Shown piece after piece: positions 17,194-24,618 of a DNA stretch of 64,000 nt. The notes below the pieces were generated by a model that was given only the letters and a program-made list of their open reading frames with translations, had not been told where the DNA came from and ran no database searches. Location of the stretch: NCBI RefSeq assembly GCF_001718835.1, contig NZ_CP013442.1, positions 248,001 through 312,000 of the forward strand, in the 5' to 3' direction. A program made the translations under genes and the position numbers. Origin of the DNA: Burkholderia cepacia. Its GTDB lineage: Bacteria; Pseudomonadota; Gammaproteobacteria; Burkholderiales; Burkholderiaceae. Each line of letters begins with the position of its first letter. Position 1 is the stretch's first letter.

Positions 17194-17511
17194 ATGCAGA
17201 TTCGTCCCCTCTACGACCGGGTTATCGTCAAGCGAATCGAAATGCAGCGGACGACGGCTTCGGGCATCGTGATACCCGATTCAGCGGCAGAAAAACCAGA
17301 ACAAGGCGAAGTCGTCGCGGTCGGCAGCGGCCGGCTGCTGCAGGATGGAACGCTGCGCGCGCTCCAGTTGAAAGTCGGTGACCAGGTTCTCTTCGGCAAA
17401 TACGCAGGCCAGACCGTCAAGGTCAATGGCGAGGAACTACTCGTCATGCGCGAGGAAGACGTCATGGGCGTCCTCGAGGCTAACATCGGCGCCTCCCGCA
17501 AGGCCGCCTGA
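17194..17511 (+). CDS. groES: Co-chaperonin GroES (copy 1)
   Basis: 105-residue Hsp10. It caps the GroEL ring and closes the folding chamber. Family blocks are IRPLYDRVIVKR at the N-terminus, the mobile-loop region TTASGIVIPDSAAEKPEQGE that contacts GroEL, and VLFGKYAGQTVKVNGEELLV near the end. ATG at 17194 is chosen over 17188 because AGGAG at 17183-17187 is 6 nt before it. groEL follows after 77 nt. The C-terminus carries a short extra tail (NIGASRKAA). Transcription most likely starts at the heat-shock promoter at 17058. Confidence 0.95.
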   Translation: MQIRPLYDRVIVKRIEMQRTTASGIVIPDSAAEKPEQGEVVAVGSGRLLQDGTLRALQLKVGDQVLFGKYAGQTVKVNGEELLVMREEDVMGVLEANIGASRKAA

Positions 17512-17588
17512 AATCCTGAGCCGGTCGCGAACACCCGACTGGTGGTTCGCGACGCGTTGAGTCAACGACTACTATCCGGAGCAACAAC

Positions 17589-19211
17589 ATGACTGCAAAA
17601 GACGTCCGATTCCATGACAGCGCCCGCGCCCGTATCGTCAAGGGCGTGAACGTCCTCGCCGATGCCGTGAAGGTCACGCTGGGGCCGAAAGGCCGCAATG
17701 TGCTGATCGAGCGCAGCTTCGGCGCACCCACCATCACGAAGGATGGCGTGTCGGTCGCGAAGGAAATCGAGCTGAAGGACCGCTTCGAAAACATGGGCGC
17801 GCAGATCGTCAAGCAGGTCGCATCGAAGACCGCCGATGTGGCCGGCGACGGTACCACCACGGCCACCGTGCTCGCGCAGGCAATCGTGCAGGAAGGCATG
17901 AAGCACGTTGCCGCCGGCATGAATCCGATGGACCTCAAGCGCGGCATCGACAAGGCCGTGGCCGCCGTGCTCGACGAGCTGCGCAAGCTGTCAAAGCCGA
18001 TTTCCACGAACAGGGAGATCGCGCAGGTGGGTTCGATCTCGGCGAACTCCGACGAGACGATCGGCAAGATAATCGCTGACGCCATGGAGAAGGTCGGCAA
18101 GGAAGGTGTCATCACGGTCGAGGATGGCAAGTCGCTCGAGAATGAGCTGGACGTGGTTGAAGGGATGCAGTTCGACCGCGGCTACGTCAGCCCCTATTTC
18201 ATCAACGATCCGGAAAAGCAGGCCGCGTATCTGGACGACGCGCTGATCCTGTTGCACGACAAAAAGATATCGAACATCCGGGATCTGCTGCCGGTCCTCG
18301 AGGCGACCTCCAAGGCAGGCAAGCCCCTGCTGATCATTGCGGAAGATGTCGACGGCGAAGCCCTGGCCACGCTCGTGGTCAACGCGATGCGAGGCATCCT
18401 GAAGGTGGCGGCGGTCAAGGCGCCCGGTTTCGGCGACCGGCGCAAGGCCATGCTCGAGGACATCGCCATCCTGACCGGCGCGACCGTCATCTCGGAAGAA
18501 ACCGGCAAGCAACTGCAGAAGGCGACACTCGAGGATCTCGGCCGTGCCAAGCGCGTCGAGGTGCGCAAGGACGACACGATCATCATCGACGGCGCGGGCG
18601 ACGAGAAGCGCATCGAAGCGCGCGTGAAGTCCATCCGTACGCAGATCGAGGAGGCCACGAGCGACTACGATCGCGAGAAGCTGCAGGAACGCGTGGCGAA
18701 GCTCGCGGGCGGTGTAGCCGTCATCAAGGTTGGGGCGGCGACCGAGATCGAGATGAAGGAGAAGAAGGATCGTGTGGACGACGCGCTGCATGCCACACGC
18801 GCGGCGGTCGAGGAAGGCATCGTGCCGGGTGGTGGCGTCGCGCTTCTGCGCGCGCGTTCGGCGGTGACGAGCCTGAAGGGCGCCAACGGTGATCAGGACG
18901 CCGGTGTCCATATCGTGCTGCGCGCGCTCGAAGCACCGCTGCGCGTCATCGCCTCGAACGCGGGGGATGAGCCGTCGGTGGTCATCGCGAAGGTGCTCGA
19001 AGGCAAGGACAACTTCGGCTACAACGCGGCCACCGGCGAGTATGGCGATCTCGTCGAGGCGGGTGTGGTCGATCCGACCAAGGTCACGCGTACAGCCCTG
19101 CAGAACGCCGCATCGATTGCCGGGCTGATCCTGACGACGGATGCAACGGTTGCCGAAGCGCCGAAGGACGAAAAGCCGGTGCAGTCCGCCACGCCGGAAC
19201 TCGAGTACTGA
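17589..19211 (+). CDS. groEL: Chaperonin GroEL (copy 1)
   Basis: 540-residue Hsp60, full length. ATP-binding features are intact: KVTLGPKGRNV, Asp52, and AGDGTTTATVLAQ with Asp87. The apical domain and hinge follow the standard order, including DGEALATLVVN and KAPGFGDRRKAMLED. The late equatorial block EEGIVPGGGVALLRA is present. Unusually, the C-terminus ends QSATPELEY rather than in a GGM-rich tail, which in E. coli GroEL lines the cavity floor. It is paired with groES upstream and followed after 108 nt by a small unknown gene. It is probably an extra, stress-dedicated chaperonin next to a housekeeping copy elsewhere. Confidence 0.97.
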   Translation: MTAKDVRFHDSARARIVKGVNVLADAVKVTLGPKGRNVLIERSFGAPTITKDGVSVAKEIELKDRFENMGAQIVKQVASKTADVAGDGTTTATVLAQAIVQEGMKHVAAGMNPMDLKRGIDKAVAAVLDELRKLSKPISTNREIAQVGSISANSDETIGKIIADAMEKVGKEGVITVEDGKSLENELDVVEGMQFDRGYVSPYFINDPEKQAAYLDDALILLHDKKISNIRDLLPVLEATSKAGKPLLIIAEDVDGEALATLVVNAMRGILKVAAVKAPGFGDRRKAMLEDIAILTGATVISEETGKQLQKATLEDLGRAKRVEVRKDDTIIIDGAGDEKRIEARVKSIRTQIEEATSDYDREKLQERVAKLAGGVAVIKVGAATEIEMKEKKDRVDDALHATRAAVEEGIVPGGGVALLRARSAVTSLKGANGDQDAGVHIVLRALEAPLRVIASNAGDEPSVVIAKVLEGKDNFGYNAATGEYGDLVEAGVVDPTKVTRTALQNAASIAGLILTTDATVAEAPKDEKPVQSATPELEY

Positions 19212-19231
19212 CCCGGCAGCGGGTCGTGCAA

Positions 19232-19258
19232 GCGCCGGCCAACAGTCGCGGCCGGCGC
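19232..19258 (+). terminator. Stem-loop after groEL copy 1
   Basis: Perfect 9-bp arms GCGCCGGCC / GGCCGGCGC with a 9-nt loop, 21 nt after the groEL stop. There is no T-tract, so it may be an mRNA-stabilising or attenuating hairpin rather than a full terminator. Confidence 0.4.
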
Positions 19259-19267
19259 AACGCGTTC

Positions 19268-19306
19268 GGCGCCGCACGCGGTCCTCGTCATGCGGCGCCG
19301 CATTTT
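19268..19306 (+). terminator. Stem-loop with short T-run before the 84-aa gene
   Basis: Arms GGCGCCGCA (19268-19276) and TGCGGCGCC (19291-19299) can pair. The right side also forms a perfect 14-bp palindrome at 19290-19303, followed by TTT. It may partly terminate groESL transcripts and so lower expression of the next small gene. Confidence 0.4.
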
Positions 19307-19319
19307 GCCGGAAACCAAC

Positions 19320-19574
19320 ATGAAACTCGAACTTCGCATTGACGGAAAACCACTTGACATTGAGCTCGACGACGTCGTGGCAGGACTGCTGAGCGCCCGG
19401 CTTAACCTGCCCGCAGGTGCAGACAACAAGGACGCACTCGCGCGCTACCTCAGCGAAAAGGGCGAGCCCTGGAGTCTCGACGAGGAGCACATGCGCAGGC
19501 GCATACTTCGCCGGCTGATTCTGGATATCGCCGACCCGGCGCTGGTCATCCGCCATCTCATGGCTGACGAATGA
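19320..19574 (+). CDS. Small chaperone-associated protein, paralogue A
   Basis: 84 residues; family not recognised. Predicted beta start (MKLELRIDGKPLDIELDDVV), then a small-residue helix AGLLSARL. The C-terminal helix-rich half reads LDEEHMRRRILRRLILDIAD, then PALVIRHLM. No signal peptide and no Cys. A clear paralogue, with the same length and the same IELDDV-AGLL and RILRRLIL-IADPALV blocks, lies after dnaK at 31263. It sits 108 nt downstream of groEL in the same direction, so it is likely part of the heat-shock transcript. A role as chaperone accessory or regulator is inference only. Confidence 0.7.
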   Translation: MKLELRIDGKPLDIELDDVVAGLLSARLNLPAGADNKDALARYLSEKGEPWSLDEEHMRRRILRRLILDIADPALVIRHLMADE

Positions 19575-19658
19575 ACTTGCCCGACCAGCCAGGTCGGGAT
19601 GCGGCGACATAAACCCGCGTCTCGATCGTCCTGCTATCCCGCTGAATCGGACATCACC

Positions 19659-20039
19659 ATGGCCAACGAACCTCGTTCGTCTGCCCGCTCGTCGAGGGGG
19701 CTTCCTGCCGGCGTGCTCGGAATCGACTACCTCAAGTTTTTACAACTTTCGGTTGACGATGCGCTTCCCGGCGAGGAGTTACTCGGCGAAGAAGCGCTGG
19801 AGGAAGCCATGAGCGCCATCCGCGTTGGTTCAATGCGCGCGGCACGGCCGGCAATGAAGGTCTTCTTTGATGGCTGCCGGTTCTGGCTCGCCAGTCACTT
19901 TCACCGCTATGAGGCAGCCCGCCGTCTCGGTGCCCGTCATCAGGAATTCTGGTGCGAGATCGAGCCCGGTCCAAAGGACGACGCTGTGCGATATGCGTCG
20001 AGCGTTTCCAGCTTCATGCATTTCCGTCAAGCGCCTTGA
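19659..20039 (+). CDS. Truncated ParB/sulfiredoxin-like protein
   Basis: 126 residues as read. The middle resembles the ParB-like nuclease fold: a conserved start LPAGVLGIDYLKFLQLSVDD, then VFFDGCRFWLASHFHRYEAA and EIEPGPKDDAVRYA, matching the usual DG-x-HR-x-AA pattern. After residue ~112 the homology stops and the sequence runs into an IS66-like fragment, so the gene appears truncated by insertion. ParB-like stand-alone proteins are common on plasmids and islands. It is probably non-functional. Confidence 0.5.
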   Translation: MANEPRSSARSSRGLPAGVLGIDYLKFLQLSVDDALPGEELLGEEALEEAMSAIRVGSMRAARPAMKVFFDGCRFWLASHFHRYEAARRLGARHQEFWCEIEPGPKDDAVRYASSVSSFMHFRQAP

Positions 20040-20154
20040 CACGCTTGAAGAGCAATATCGTCTCGCGCTGGCCCGACAGTACGCGCCGAAGAGCGAGAAG
20101 CGCAAGGATCGCCTGTTTAACGAGGTCGAGGAAGCCGAGGTGAACGTGAGCTGA
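20029..20154 (+). pseudogene. IS66-family transposase (TnpC) N-terminal fragment
   Basis: A 41-residue stretch, RLDTLEEQYRLALARQYAPK followed by SEKRKDRLFNEVEEAE, matches the coiled N-terminal part of IS66 TnpC. It has no start of its own and ends at a stop after about 40 residues. It overlaps the broken ParB-like gene and marks an old IS66 insertion. Confidence 0.5.
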
Positions 20155-20587
20155 CGCAGCGAGCGCGCTACAGAGACCCAGACGCGGACATCGCCGGTCG
20201 ATCCCGGCCATCGCGATGCGGCAATGCTCACCCGTCAGTTGAAAATGGCTCTCCATTCGGTGTACTCAGTTCACCGCTTACGGGGCAAGTGCAGGGCGGC
20301 GCGTGACAAATTAGCCAGGATTTTCCGCACCGTATAGAAGGTTTATGCGCCGACCACGATGCGGCAAGCCAGGATTTCGCCGAGCGCTAAGCGGACCGTA
20401 CGTTAGGCTAGCTTTACGTCGTTCAGTCTGGGCAGGCGTGAGGAGAAACCATCGGCCCTTGCCCCCAAGCGATAGGGACCGACGACTTCTGCATTCGCGT
20501 CTGCCACGCGAATCGAAGATTCGGACAAGAGCCACTCTCGCAGCTCATCGAGCATGGCGGCAGACCCGATGACGTCGCGGATGCGAA
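20155..20587. other. Non-coding IS debris
   Basis: About 430 nt with no credible gene between the IS66 fragment and the short-chain dehydrogenase. ACCGCTTAC at 20273-20281 could be an IS66-type right end, as IS66 termini begin GTAAGCG. Short open frames at 20311-20572 look like leftover mobile-element sequence, not genes. Confidence 0.35.
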
Positions 20588-21337
20588 TTAAATCTGCGCT
20601 GAGCCACCATCGACAAACAGTTCGCTGCCATTGACAAAACTGCTTTCATCCGAGGCGAGGAATAGCGCAGCGCTGGCCGTCTCGTCAGGGTTGCCCAAAC
20701 GCCCAAGCGGCGTCGTCTCCTGTACCGCGCTGACCATCCCTTCGTGTACGTCAGTCGACGGAGCAAGGTTATGCCAGCCAGGCGTCGACGTCGATCCCGG
20801 CACGAGCACATTGACGCGAATCTTGCGAGGCGCGAGGTCGAGAATCCAGCTGCGCGCGAAGTTGCGGATGGCCGCCTTGCTTGCACTGTAGACGCTAAAT
20901 GCGGGGATGCCGGTGACCGCTGACGTCGAGCCCGTGAGAACGATGGATGCGCCATCCTTAAGCAGCGGCAGGGCCTTCTGCACGGTGAAGAGCGTCCCTT
21001 TCACGTTAATGGCGAATGTCTTGTCGAAATGTTTTTCGGTGATATTGCCGAGCGCGGCAAACTCGCCACCGCCAGCGTTCGCAACCAAGACATCGATGAC
21101 ACCCGCTTCTTCGCGGATGGTGGCATAGAGGCGGTCGAGGTCGGCGAGATTCGATATGTCCCCCACGATGCCCCGCGCGTCGCCGCCGACCTCGGCAACT
21201 GCCTTGTCCAACTCCGCCTGACGACGGCCAGTCATGAAAACACGCGCGCCCTCCGCCGTGAAGCGCTTTGCGATTGCGAGTCCGATACCGCTGTTCGCGC
21301 CAGTGACCAATGCAACCTTACCTGTAAGCCTACCCAT
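20588..21337 (-). CDS. Short-chain dehydrogenase/reductase
   Basis: 249-residue classical SDR, an NAD(P)H-dependent oxidoreductase. TGANSGIG near residue 11 binds the cofactor and LVANAGGG is the NAG motif. The Ser in VLTGSTSAV with YSASK forms the catalytic set. FMTGRR after beta-2 suggests NADP preference. The ATG at 21337 follows GGAGAG. It is divergent from an HxlR regulator gene across an 80-nt gap with a palindromic operator, the usual layout for a redox- or electrophile-induced oxidoreductase. It may be cargo inserted into the island. Confidence 0.9.
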   Translation of the reverse strand: MGRLTGKVALVTGANSGIGLAIAKRFTAEGARVFMTGRRQAELDKAVAEVGGDARGIVGDISNLADLDRLYATIREEAGVIDVLVANAGGGEFAALGNITEKHFDKTFAINVKGTLFTVQKALPLLKDGASIVLTGSTSAVTGIPAFSVYSASKAAIRNFARSWILDLAPRKIRVNVLVPGSTSTPGWHNLAPSTDVHEGMVSAVQETTPLGRLGNPDETASAALFLASDESSFVNGSELFVDGGSAQI

Positions 21338-21397
21338 CTCGACTCTCCAGTTACGTTTCGAGGTTGCATTATCGAGCGACACGCTCTGATAAGATAG

Positions 21398-21417
21398 TAC
21401 CTACCTAAAGGTAAGTA
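21398..21417. promoter_or_regulatory. Likely HxlR operator
   Basis: Imperfect palindrome TACCTACCTAAAGGTAAGTA overlapping the first base of the hxlR-type gene. Sites of the TACCT-N-AGGTA type are usual for HxlR regulators. Its position would let the protein control itself and the divergent dehydrogenase. Confidence 0.5.
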
Positions 21418-21782
21418 TGGGGATTTCGATGGAGCTGCGTGCGGACAGTTGCGGGTTAGAAGTTGCGTTGACGATTATCGGCGGGAAGTGGAAACCTCTC
21501 GTCTTGTTTCATCTCAGCCCTGGCCCCCGTCGGTTTGGCGAGCTGAAGCGCCTTGTGACCGGCATCAGCGAGAAGGTCCTGATTCAACAGTTGCGCGAAC
21601 TTGCGGACGACGGTGTCATCACTCGCCGCGACTACCAGACGGTTCCGCCGAAGGTGGATTACGAAATGACGCCATTTGGTCTATCGTTGGCGCAAGCACT
21701 GAAACCGCTTTGCGCCTGGGGCGATGAAAACCGGGTTCGGATTGGTGAGTTGCAGAAGGAAGCTCAGTCGACCGCTTCCTGA
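21417..21782 (+). CDS. HxlR-family winged-helix regulator
   Basis: 121 residues. HxlR signature: CGLEVALTIIGGKWKPLVLF, RFGELKRLVTGISEKVLIQQ (recognition helix), then the wing DYQTVPPKVDYEMT and GLSLAQALKPLCAWG. It has a Cys at residue ~12, the usual sensing position in redox/electrophile-responsive HxlR proteins. Starts at 21417 or 21429 are possible. It likely represses the divergent SDR gene until a reactive compound is sensed. The stop runs straight into an IS21 remnant, so the 3' end may have been altered. Confidence 0.88.
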   Translation: MGISMELRADSCGLEVALTIIGGKWKPLVLFHLSPGPRRFGELKRLVTGISEKVLIQQLRELADDGVITRRDYQTVPPKVDYEMTPFGLSLAQALKPLCAWGDENRVRIGELQKEAQSTAS

Positions 21783-22198
21783 CATCCTGGGGCGCACGGT
21801 GTTGTTCAAGTCGGCCAGCGAAATGCTCGGCGAGCTTGCGGCACTGGACAGCGACTCGGCGTTGCGCCGACGTTTGCAGCACTATGCCACGCCGGACATC
21901 CTGGTGATCGACGAGATCGGATACCTGCCGTACTCGAACCGTCGCGGACCTGCTGTTCGAACTCGTCAGCCGACGATACGAAAAGCGCTCGACCATCGTA
22001 ACGACCAACAAGCCGTTCAAGGAGTGGTCGGACGTGTTCTCGAACGCGGCCTGTGTAGTGTCGCTCCTCGACCGCCTCGTGCATCGCGCTGAGGTGATCT
22101 CGATCGAGGGCGAGTCGTACCGACTCGAGGAGGCCCGCGAGCCTAACGAGGCCCGGGCCCCCCGCAGGCCCGCGGCAAAGAAGGTGGCAGCATCATGA
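21782..22198 (+). pseudogene. IS21-family IstB ATPase, truncated and frameshifted
   Basis: Begins abruptly after the HxlR stop with ILGRTVLFKSASEMLGELAA and contains the Walker B region DILVIDEIGYLPYSNR. The frame breaks near 21943, and the match resumes in another frame with DLLFELVSRRYEKRSTIVTT, NKPFKEWSDVF, AACVVSLLDRLVH and IEGESYRL to a stop at 22198. The N-terminal half with Walker A is missing, so it is inactive. It shows that an IS21 element once sat here. Confidence 0.75.
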
Positions 22199-22413
22199 GC
22201 CGCACGCCGTTGTTGCCTTTGGGACGCTGGCGCGGTCTGCCGTTCGTCGTGCCCGACGACTGGACACCCGAGCAGGCGCTGGTCGTGTTCGAACTGCTCG
22301 ATGACCTGCTTGCCACGATCACTGACTTCTACGGCGTTCAGCTTCACGAACAACTGAGCGAACTGTGCGCCTCACGAGACATCCACACGCGAAAACACGA
22401 TCCGCCGTTCTGA
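22195..22413 (+). CDS. Small IS21-associated ORF
   Basis: 72 residues overlapping the istB remnant by four bases (ATGA). The sequence LGRWRGLPFVVPDDWTPEQA and VFELLDDLLATITDFYG resembles a short protein I recall downstream of istB in Burkholderia IS21 elements. Function unknown. It is followed by a strong hairpin at 22437. Confidence 0.45.
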   Translation: MSRTPLLPLGRWRGLPFVVPDDWTPEQALVVFELLDDLLATITDFYGVQLHEQLSELCASRDIHTRKHDPPF

Positions 22414-22436
22414 ACAGCATCGAGCGCATCACATCA

Positions 22437-22457
22437 AAGGGGCCCTTGCGGCCCCTT
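22437..22457. terminator. Bidirectional GC hairpin
   Basis: AAGGGGCC / GGCCCCTT arms with a 5-nt loop. It lies between the IS21 remnant (+) and the end of the hsp20 gene at 22534 (-), so it can terminate from both sides. Confidence 0.55.
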
Positions 22458-22533
22458 CATACTTGAGCAAAATGCTTGACATTGCGCCGCCGTTTAAGCG
22501 CGGTTCTGGACCGCCATCAACAGCGCGTTCGCC

Positions 22534-23097
22534 CTAGCCGATTTCGATCGTGCGACTGGCGGACTGCGCCGGTTCCGATTTCGGCACGGTCAACGTGAGT
22601 ACACCGTTATCAAACTTTGCCAGGGTGTGGTCGGGGTCGGCGTTTTCCGGCATCGGGATCGTGCGCATGAAGCTTCCATGGGCGCGCTCCAGCCGGTAGC
22701 AGCCGTTTTCCTCGCTGCGCACATCCTGCCTTTTCTCTCCGCGCAGCACGATTGCGCCATCCTCGACGCTCAACTTCAGATCTTCGCGCTCCATTCCGGG
22801 CAGTTCGGCGGTCACGCGCAGCACCGGCCCTTCGTCGACGACGTCGATGCGCGGCTGGAAGCGCGATGAACTGAAGTCGCCAAACCATCGTTCGAGCGCG
22901 CCACGGCCTGCAAACGGGTCGTGGAAGAACGCCTCCATTGCACGCCACGGGTCGCGTGAGAACAGTCTCGGGACGTCAGGCCACGCGGCCCGCCACTGTT
23001 CGCTTGTCGGCGGGCTTTCCGTGCCTTCCGCATCGGACTTGCGGGCAGCGCCGCGAAGGAACTTGAAGGGGTTCCACTTTTTCAAATCGGTATTCAT
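22534..23097 (-). CDS. Small heat-shock protein Hsp20 (I)
   Basis: 187 residues, longest of the three sHSPs here. ATP-independent holdase that binds unfolding proteins. The alpha-crystallin domain spans ~85-180: RIDVVDEGPVLRVTAELPGM, EDLKLSVEDGAIVLRGEK, FMRTIPMPENAD and the hallmark FDNGVLTLTVPKSE. The ~80-residue N-terminal arm is Trp- and Arg-rich, typical for oligomer and client contacts, and the end has an I-x-I anchor (TIEIG). GGAGGA precedes the ATG at 23097. I see no heat-shock promoter directly upstream, so it may depend on read-through from the two sHSP genes upstream (24369-23506). Confidence 0.93.
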   Translation of the reverse strand: MNTDLKKWNPFKFLRGAARKSDAEGTESPPTSEQWRAAWPDVPRLFSRDPWRAMEAFFHDPFAGRGALERWFGDFSSSRFQPRIDVVDEGPVLRVTAELPGMEREDLKLSVEDGAIVLRGEKRQDVRSEENGCYRLERAHGSFMRTIPMPENADPDHTLAKFDNGVLTLTVPKSEPAQSASRTIEIG

Positions 23098-23505
23098 GGC
23101 GTCCTCCGATTCAGCTTCAATCTGTCTCGAGCGTGGCGGCGAATCCATCAGGTAGCGAGCGTGCCCCGAGCGTCGACTGCGCCGAGCACGCCGCGATCGA
23201 TTGCACCGCTTACTCGACCGCATCGCGCCGCGCTTCGGCCGCGCTTGTCCAGCGTTCGCTTGAACGCGGCGGATGCCAGTTGCGCCGACACCTCGTCGTT
23301 CCGTTCGATCCGAACGATAGCGATGTAGCCGTCCGGTGCGGACAGGCGAGCCACGATCCGTCGCACGGGAATCGTACGGATTCGGATCGCATGTCCTTGT
23401 CAGAACTCCTGCATGACATCAGACACCCGTCCCCCTGCTCCTGGTCCGCGCAGGCGGCAGCGCGATCGCTGCCGCCTGTGCTTCCGACCTGCCGTTGCCG
23501 ACGGG
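23098..23505 (-). other. 408-nt gap inside the hsp20 cluster with a possible degenerate ORF
   Basis: A 72-codon open frame at 23148-23366 (PDGYIAIVRIERNDEVSAQL, then ASAAFKRTLDKRG) looks protein-like and is preceded by an MRSESVRFP start in another frame near 23401. This may be a frameshifted small gene. There is no clear family. A strong stem-loop lies at 23451-23478. Confidence 0.35.
23451..23478 (-). terminator. Perfect 12-bp stem-loop after hsp20 (II)
   Basis: CAGGCGGCAGCG / CGCTGCCGCCTG with a CGAT tetraloop, 28 nt beyond the stop of the gene at 23506. There is no T-tract, so it is a partial terminator or a 3'-end stabiliser. Confidence 0.5.
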
Positions 23506-23913
23506 TCAGCGGGTCCTGACTTCAACGCGTCGTGGGCGTGCCTCGTCGCGGCGCGGGATCGTCAGCTTCAGCACTCCGTCCTGGAGGCTCGCCGCGATCC
23601 TTGACGTATCGAAGTCCGGTGACAGCGTAAACGTCCGGGCGAAGTGCGGTTCGCGAACCTCGGCATGCTGCAGCCGCAGATTGGCCGGCGTCGGCACCGC
23701 CGCCTCGGCCTCGATCGAGAGGCTGTTGTCGTGAACCTTGACGTCCAGCTTGTCCCTCGTCACGCCGGGCAGGTCCGCCCATAGCGTGACGGCCTGGCTG
23801 TCCTCGTATATGTCGACGGCCGGGACGAGCGTGATCCGGCGCGTGGGCTGTTCCGTGTCGCGACGTGCGACGGTGGATGGGCCGCGTTCGGCCAGTTGGG
23901 TCGTGTCAGTCAT
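23506..23913 (-). CDS. Small heat-shock protein Hsp20 (II)
   Basis: 135 residues, a compact sHSP. Alpha-crystallin domain: VPAVDIYEDSQAVTLWADLP, DKLDVKVHDNSLSIEAEA, FARTFTLSPDFDTSRI and LQDGVLKLTIPRRDEARPR. The N-terminal arm is short (~28 residues). It starts 15 nt after hsp20 (III) and is co-transcribed with it. The basic ending lacks an obvious I-x-I motif, so it may work in mixed oligomers with its neighbours. Confidence 0.93.
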   Translation of the reverse strand: MTDTTQLAERGPSTVARRDTEQPTRRITLVPAVDIYEDSQAVTLWADLPGVTRDKLDVKVHDNSLSIEAEAAVPTPANLRLQHAEVREPHFARTFTLSPDFDTSRIAASLQDGVLKLTIPRRDEARPRRVEVRTR

Positions 23914-23928
23914 GATCGGCTCCTCGGA

Positions 23929-24369
23929 TTACTGGATCGCGATGGCGCGCGGCTTGGACGATTCGCGCCTGCCGACACTGATCGACAGACAGCCGTTTTC
24001 GTAGCGCGCCTGGACCTTGTCGGGATCGGCGGTGTCGGGCAGCTCGATGACACGCCTGAACGCGCCGGCAAAGCGCTCCTGCGCATACGTACGCGTCTCG
24101 CTTCCCGTGCCGGGCCGTGTCGGTTTGCGTTCGCCGCTGATGGTCAGCAAGCCCTTGTCGATCGATACGTCGAGTTCGGTGGCGTCGATGCCCGGGGCGA
24201 ACGCAACGATCTCGATCGACTCGTCGGTCGCACCGATATTGATCTGAGGAAACGCGCCAAGCCGGCCAGCGCGGATGCTGGACGGGAAGCCGCCGAAGCG
24301 TTGCGCCATCTGCTGCTGCAGGCGTTCGAACTCGCTGAAGAGGTCGGTTCCGAAGTAAAGATCGCTCAT
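23929..24369 (-). CDS. Small heat-shock protein Hsp20 (III), first of the cluster
   Basis: 146 residues, closest in layout to IbpA/HspA-type class A sHSPs. MSDLYFGTDLFSEFERLQQQ is a typical arm. The alpha-crystallin domain has INIGATDESIEIVAFAPG, LDVSIDKGLLTISGERK, FRRVIELPDTADPDKVQA and YENGCLSISVGRRE, ending in an I-x-I anchor (AIAIQ). AAGGAGGA precedes the ATG at 24369. A 138-nt leader links it to an RpoH-type promoter at 24507-24535. The leader has a 7-bp perfect stem (GGCGAAC/GTTCGCC) and could act as an RNA thermometer. Confidence 0.94.
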   Translation of the reverse strand: MSDLYFGTDLFSEFERLQQQMAQRFGGFPSSIRAGRLGAFPQINIGATDESIEIVAFAPGIDATELDVSIDKGLLTISGERKPTRPGTGSETRTYAQERFAGAFRRVIELPDTADPDKVQARYENGCLSISVGRRESSKPRAIAIQ

Positions 24370-24409
24370 GATCGTATCCTCCTTGAATGCAGCCGGGAGG
24401 CGAACGGGC

Positions 24410-24535
24410 CTACGCGCTCCAGTTCGCCTGCCGGACTGTCGGCAAACAAATCGAAACACGCAGCGCGCGGGATCCGGAGGCCCGCGCGTCTGCCTGAGCG
24501 AAACCTAAGATAGGCACTCTGCGAAAAATTTCAAG
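24410..24535 (-). repeat. Duplicated heat-shock leader, copy 2
   Basis: Matches 16234-16353 in order and orientation (ACGCGCTCCAG, ACAAA-TCGAAACACGCAGCGC, CTGCCTGAGCGA, then the promoter). This copy has an extra GC-rich insertion around 24465-24490. It forms promoter and leader of the hsp20 gene at 23929. Confidence 0.6.
24507..24535 (-). promoter_or_regulatory. RpoH-type heat-shock promoter for the hsp20 cluster
   Basis: Minus strand from 24535: CTTGAAA, 14-nt spacer, CCTATCTT. This is a near-perfect sigma-32 promoter. It is back-to-back with the promoter at 24557-24585, with only 21 nt between the -35 boxes. Confidence 0.75.
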
Positions 24536-24556
24536 GTGCGCCGGCAGATTTTTGCA

Positions 24557-24585
24557 CTTGAAATTCCGTAGCCTGAACCTATCAT
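24557..24585 (+). promoter_or_regulatory. RpoH-type heat-shock promoter for the 24619 gene
   Basis: CTTGAAA at 24557-24563, 14-nt spacer, CCTATCAT at 24578-24585, 33 nt before the ATG at 24619. It mirrors the divergent hsp20 promoter. Confidence 0.72.
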
Positions 24586-24618
24586 CGCAGCGGCTTGGAA
24601 CTGCATGCGGAGGACGCC

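Noticed and set aside
24370..24440. Classical ROSE RNA thermometer before hsp20
   Set aside because: The typical UUGCU element pairing with the Shine-Dalgarno is not visible; only a generic hairpin is, so no ROSE call was made.
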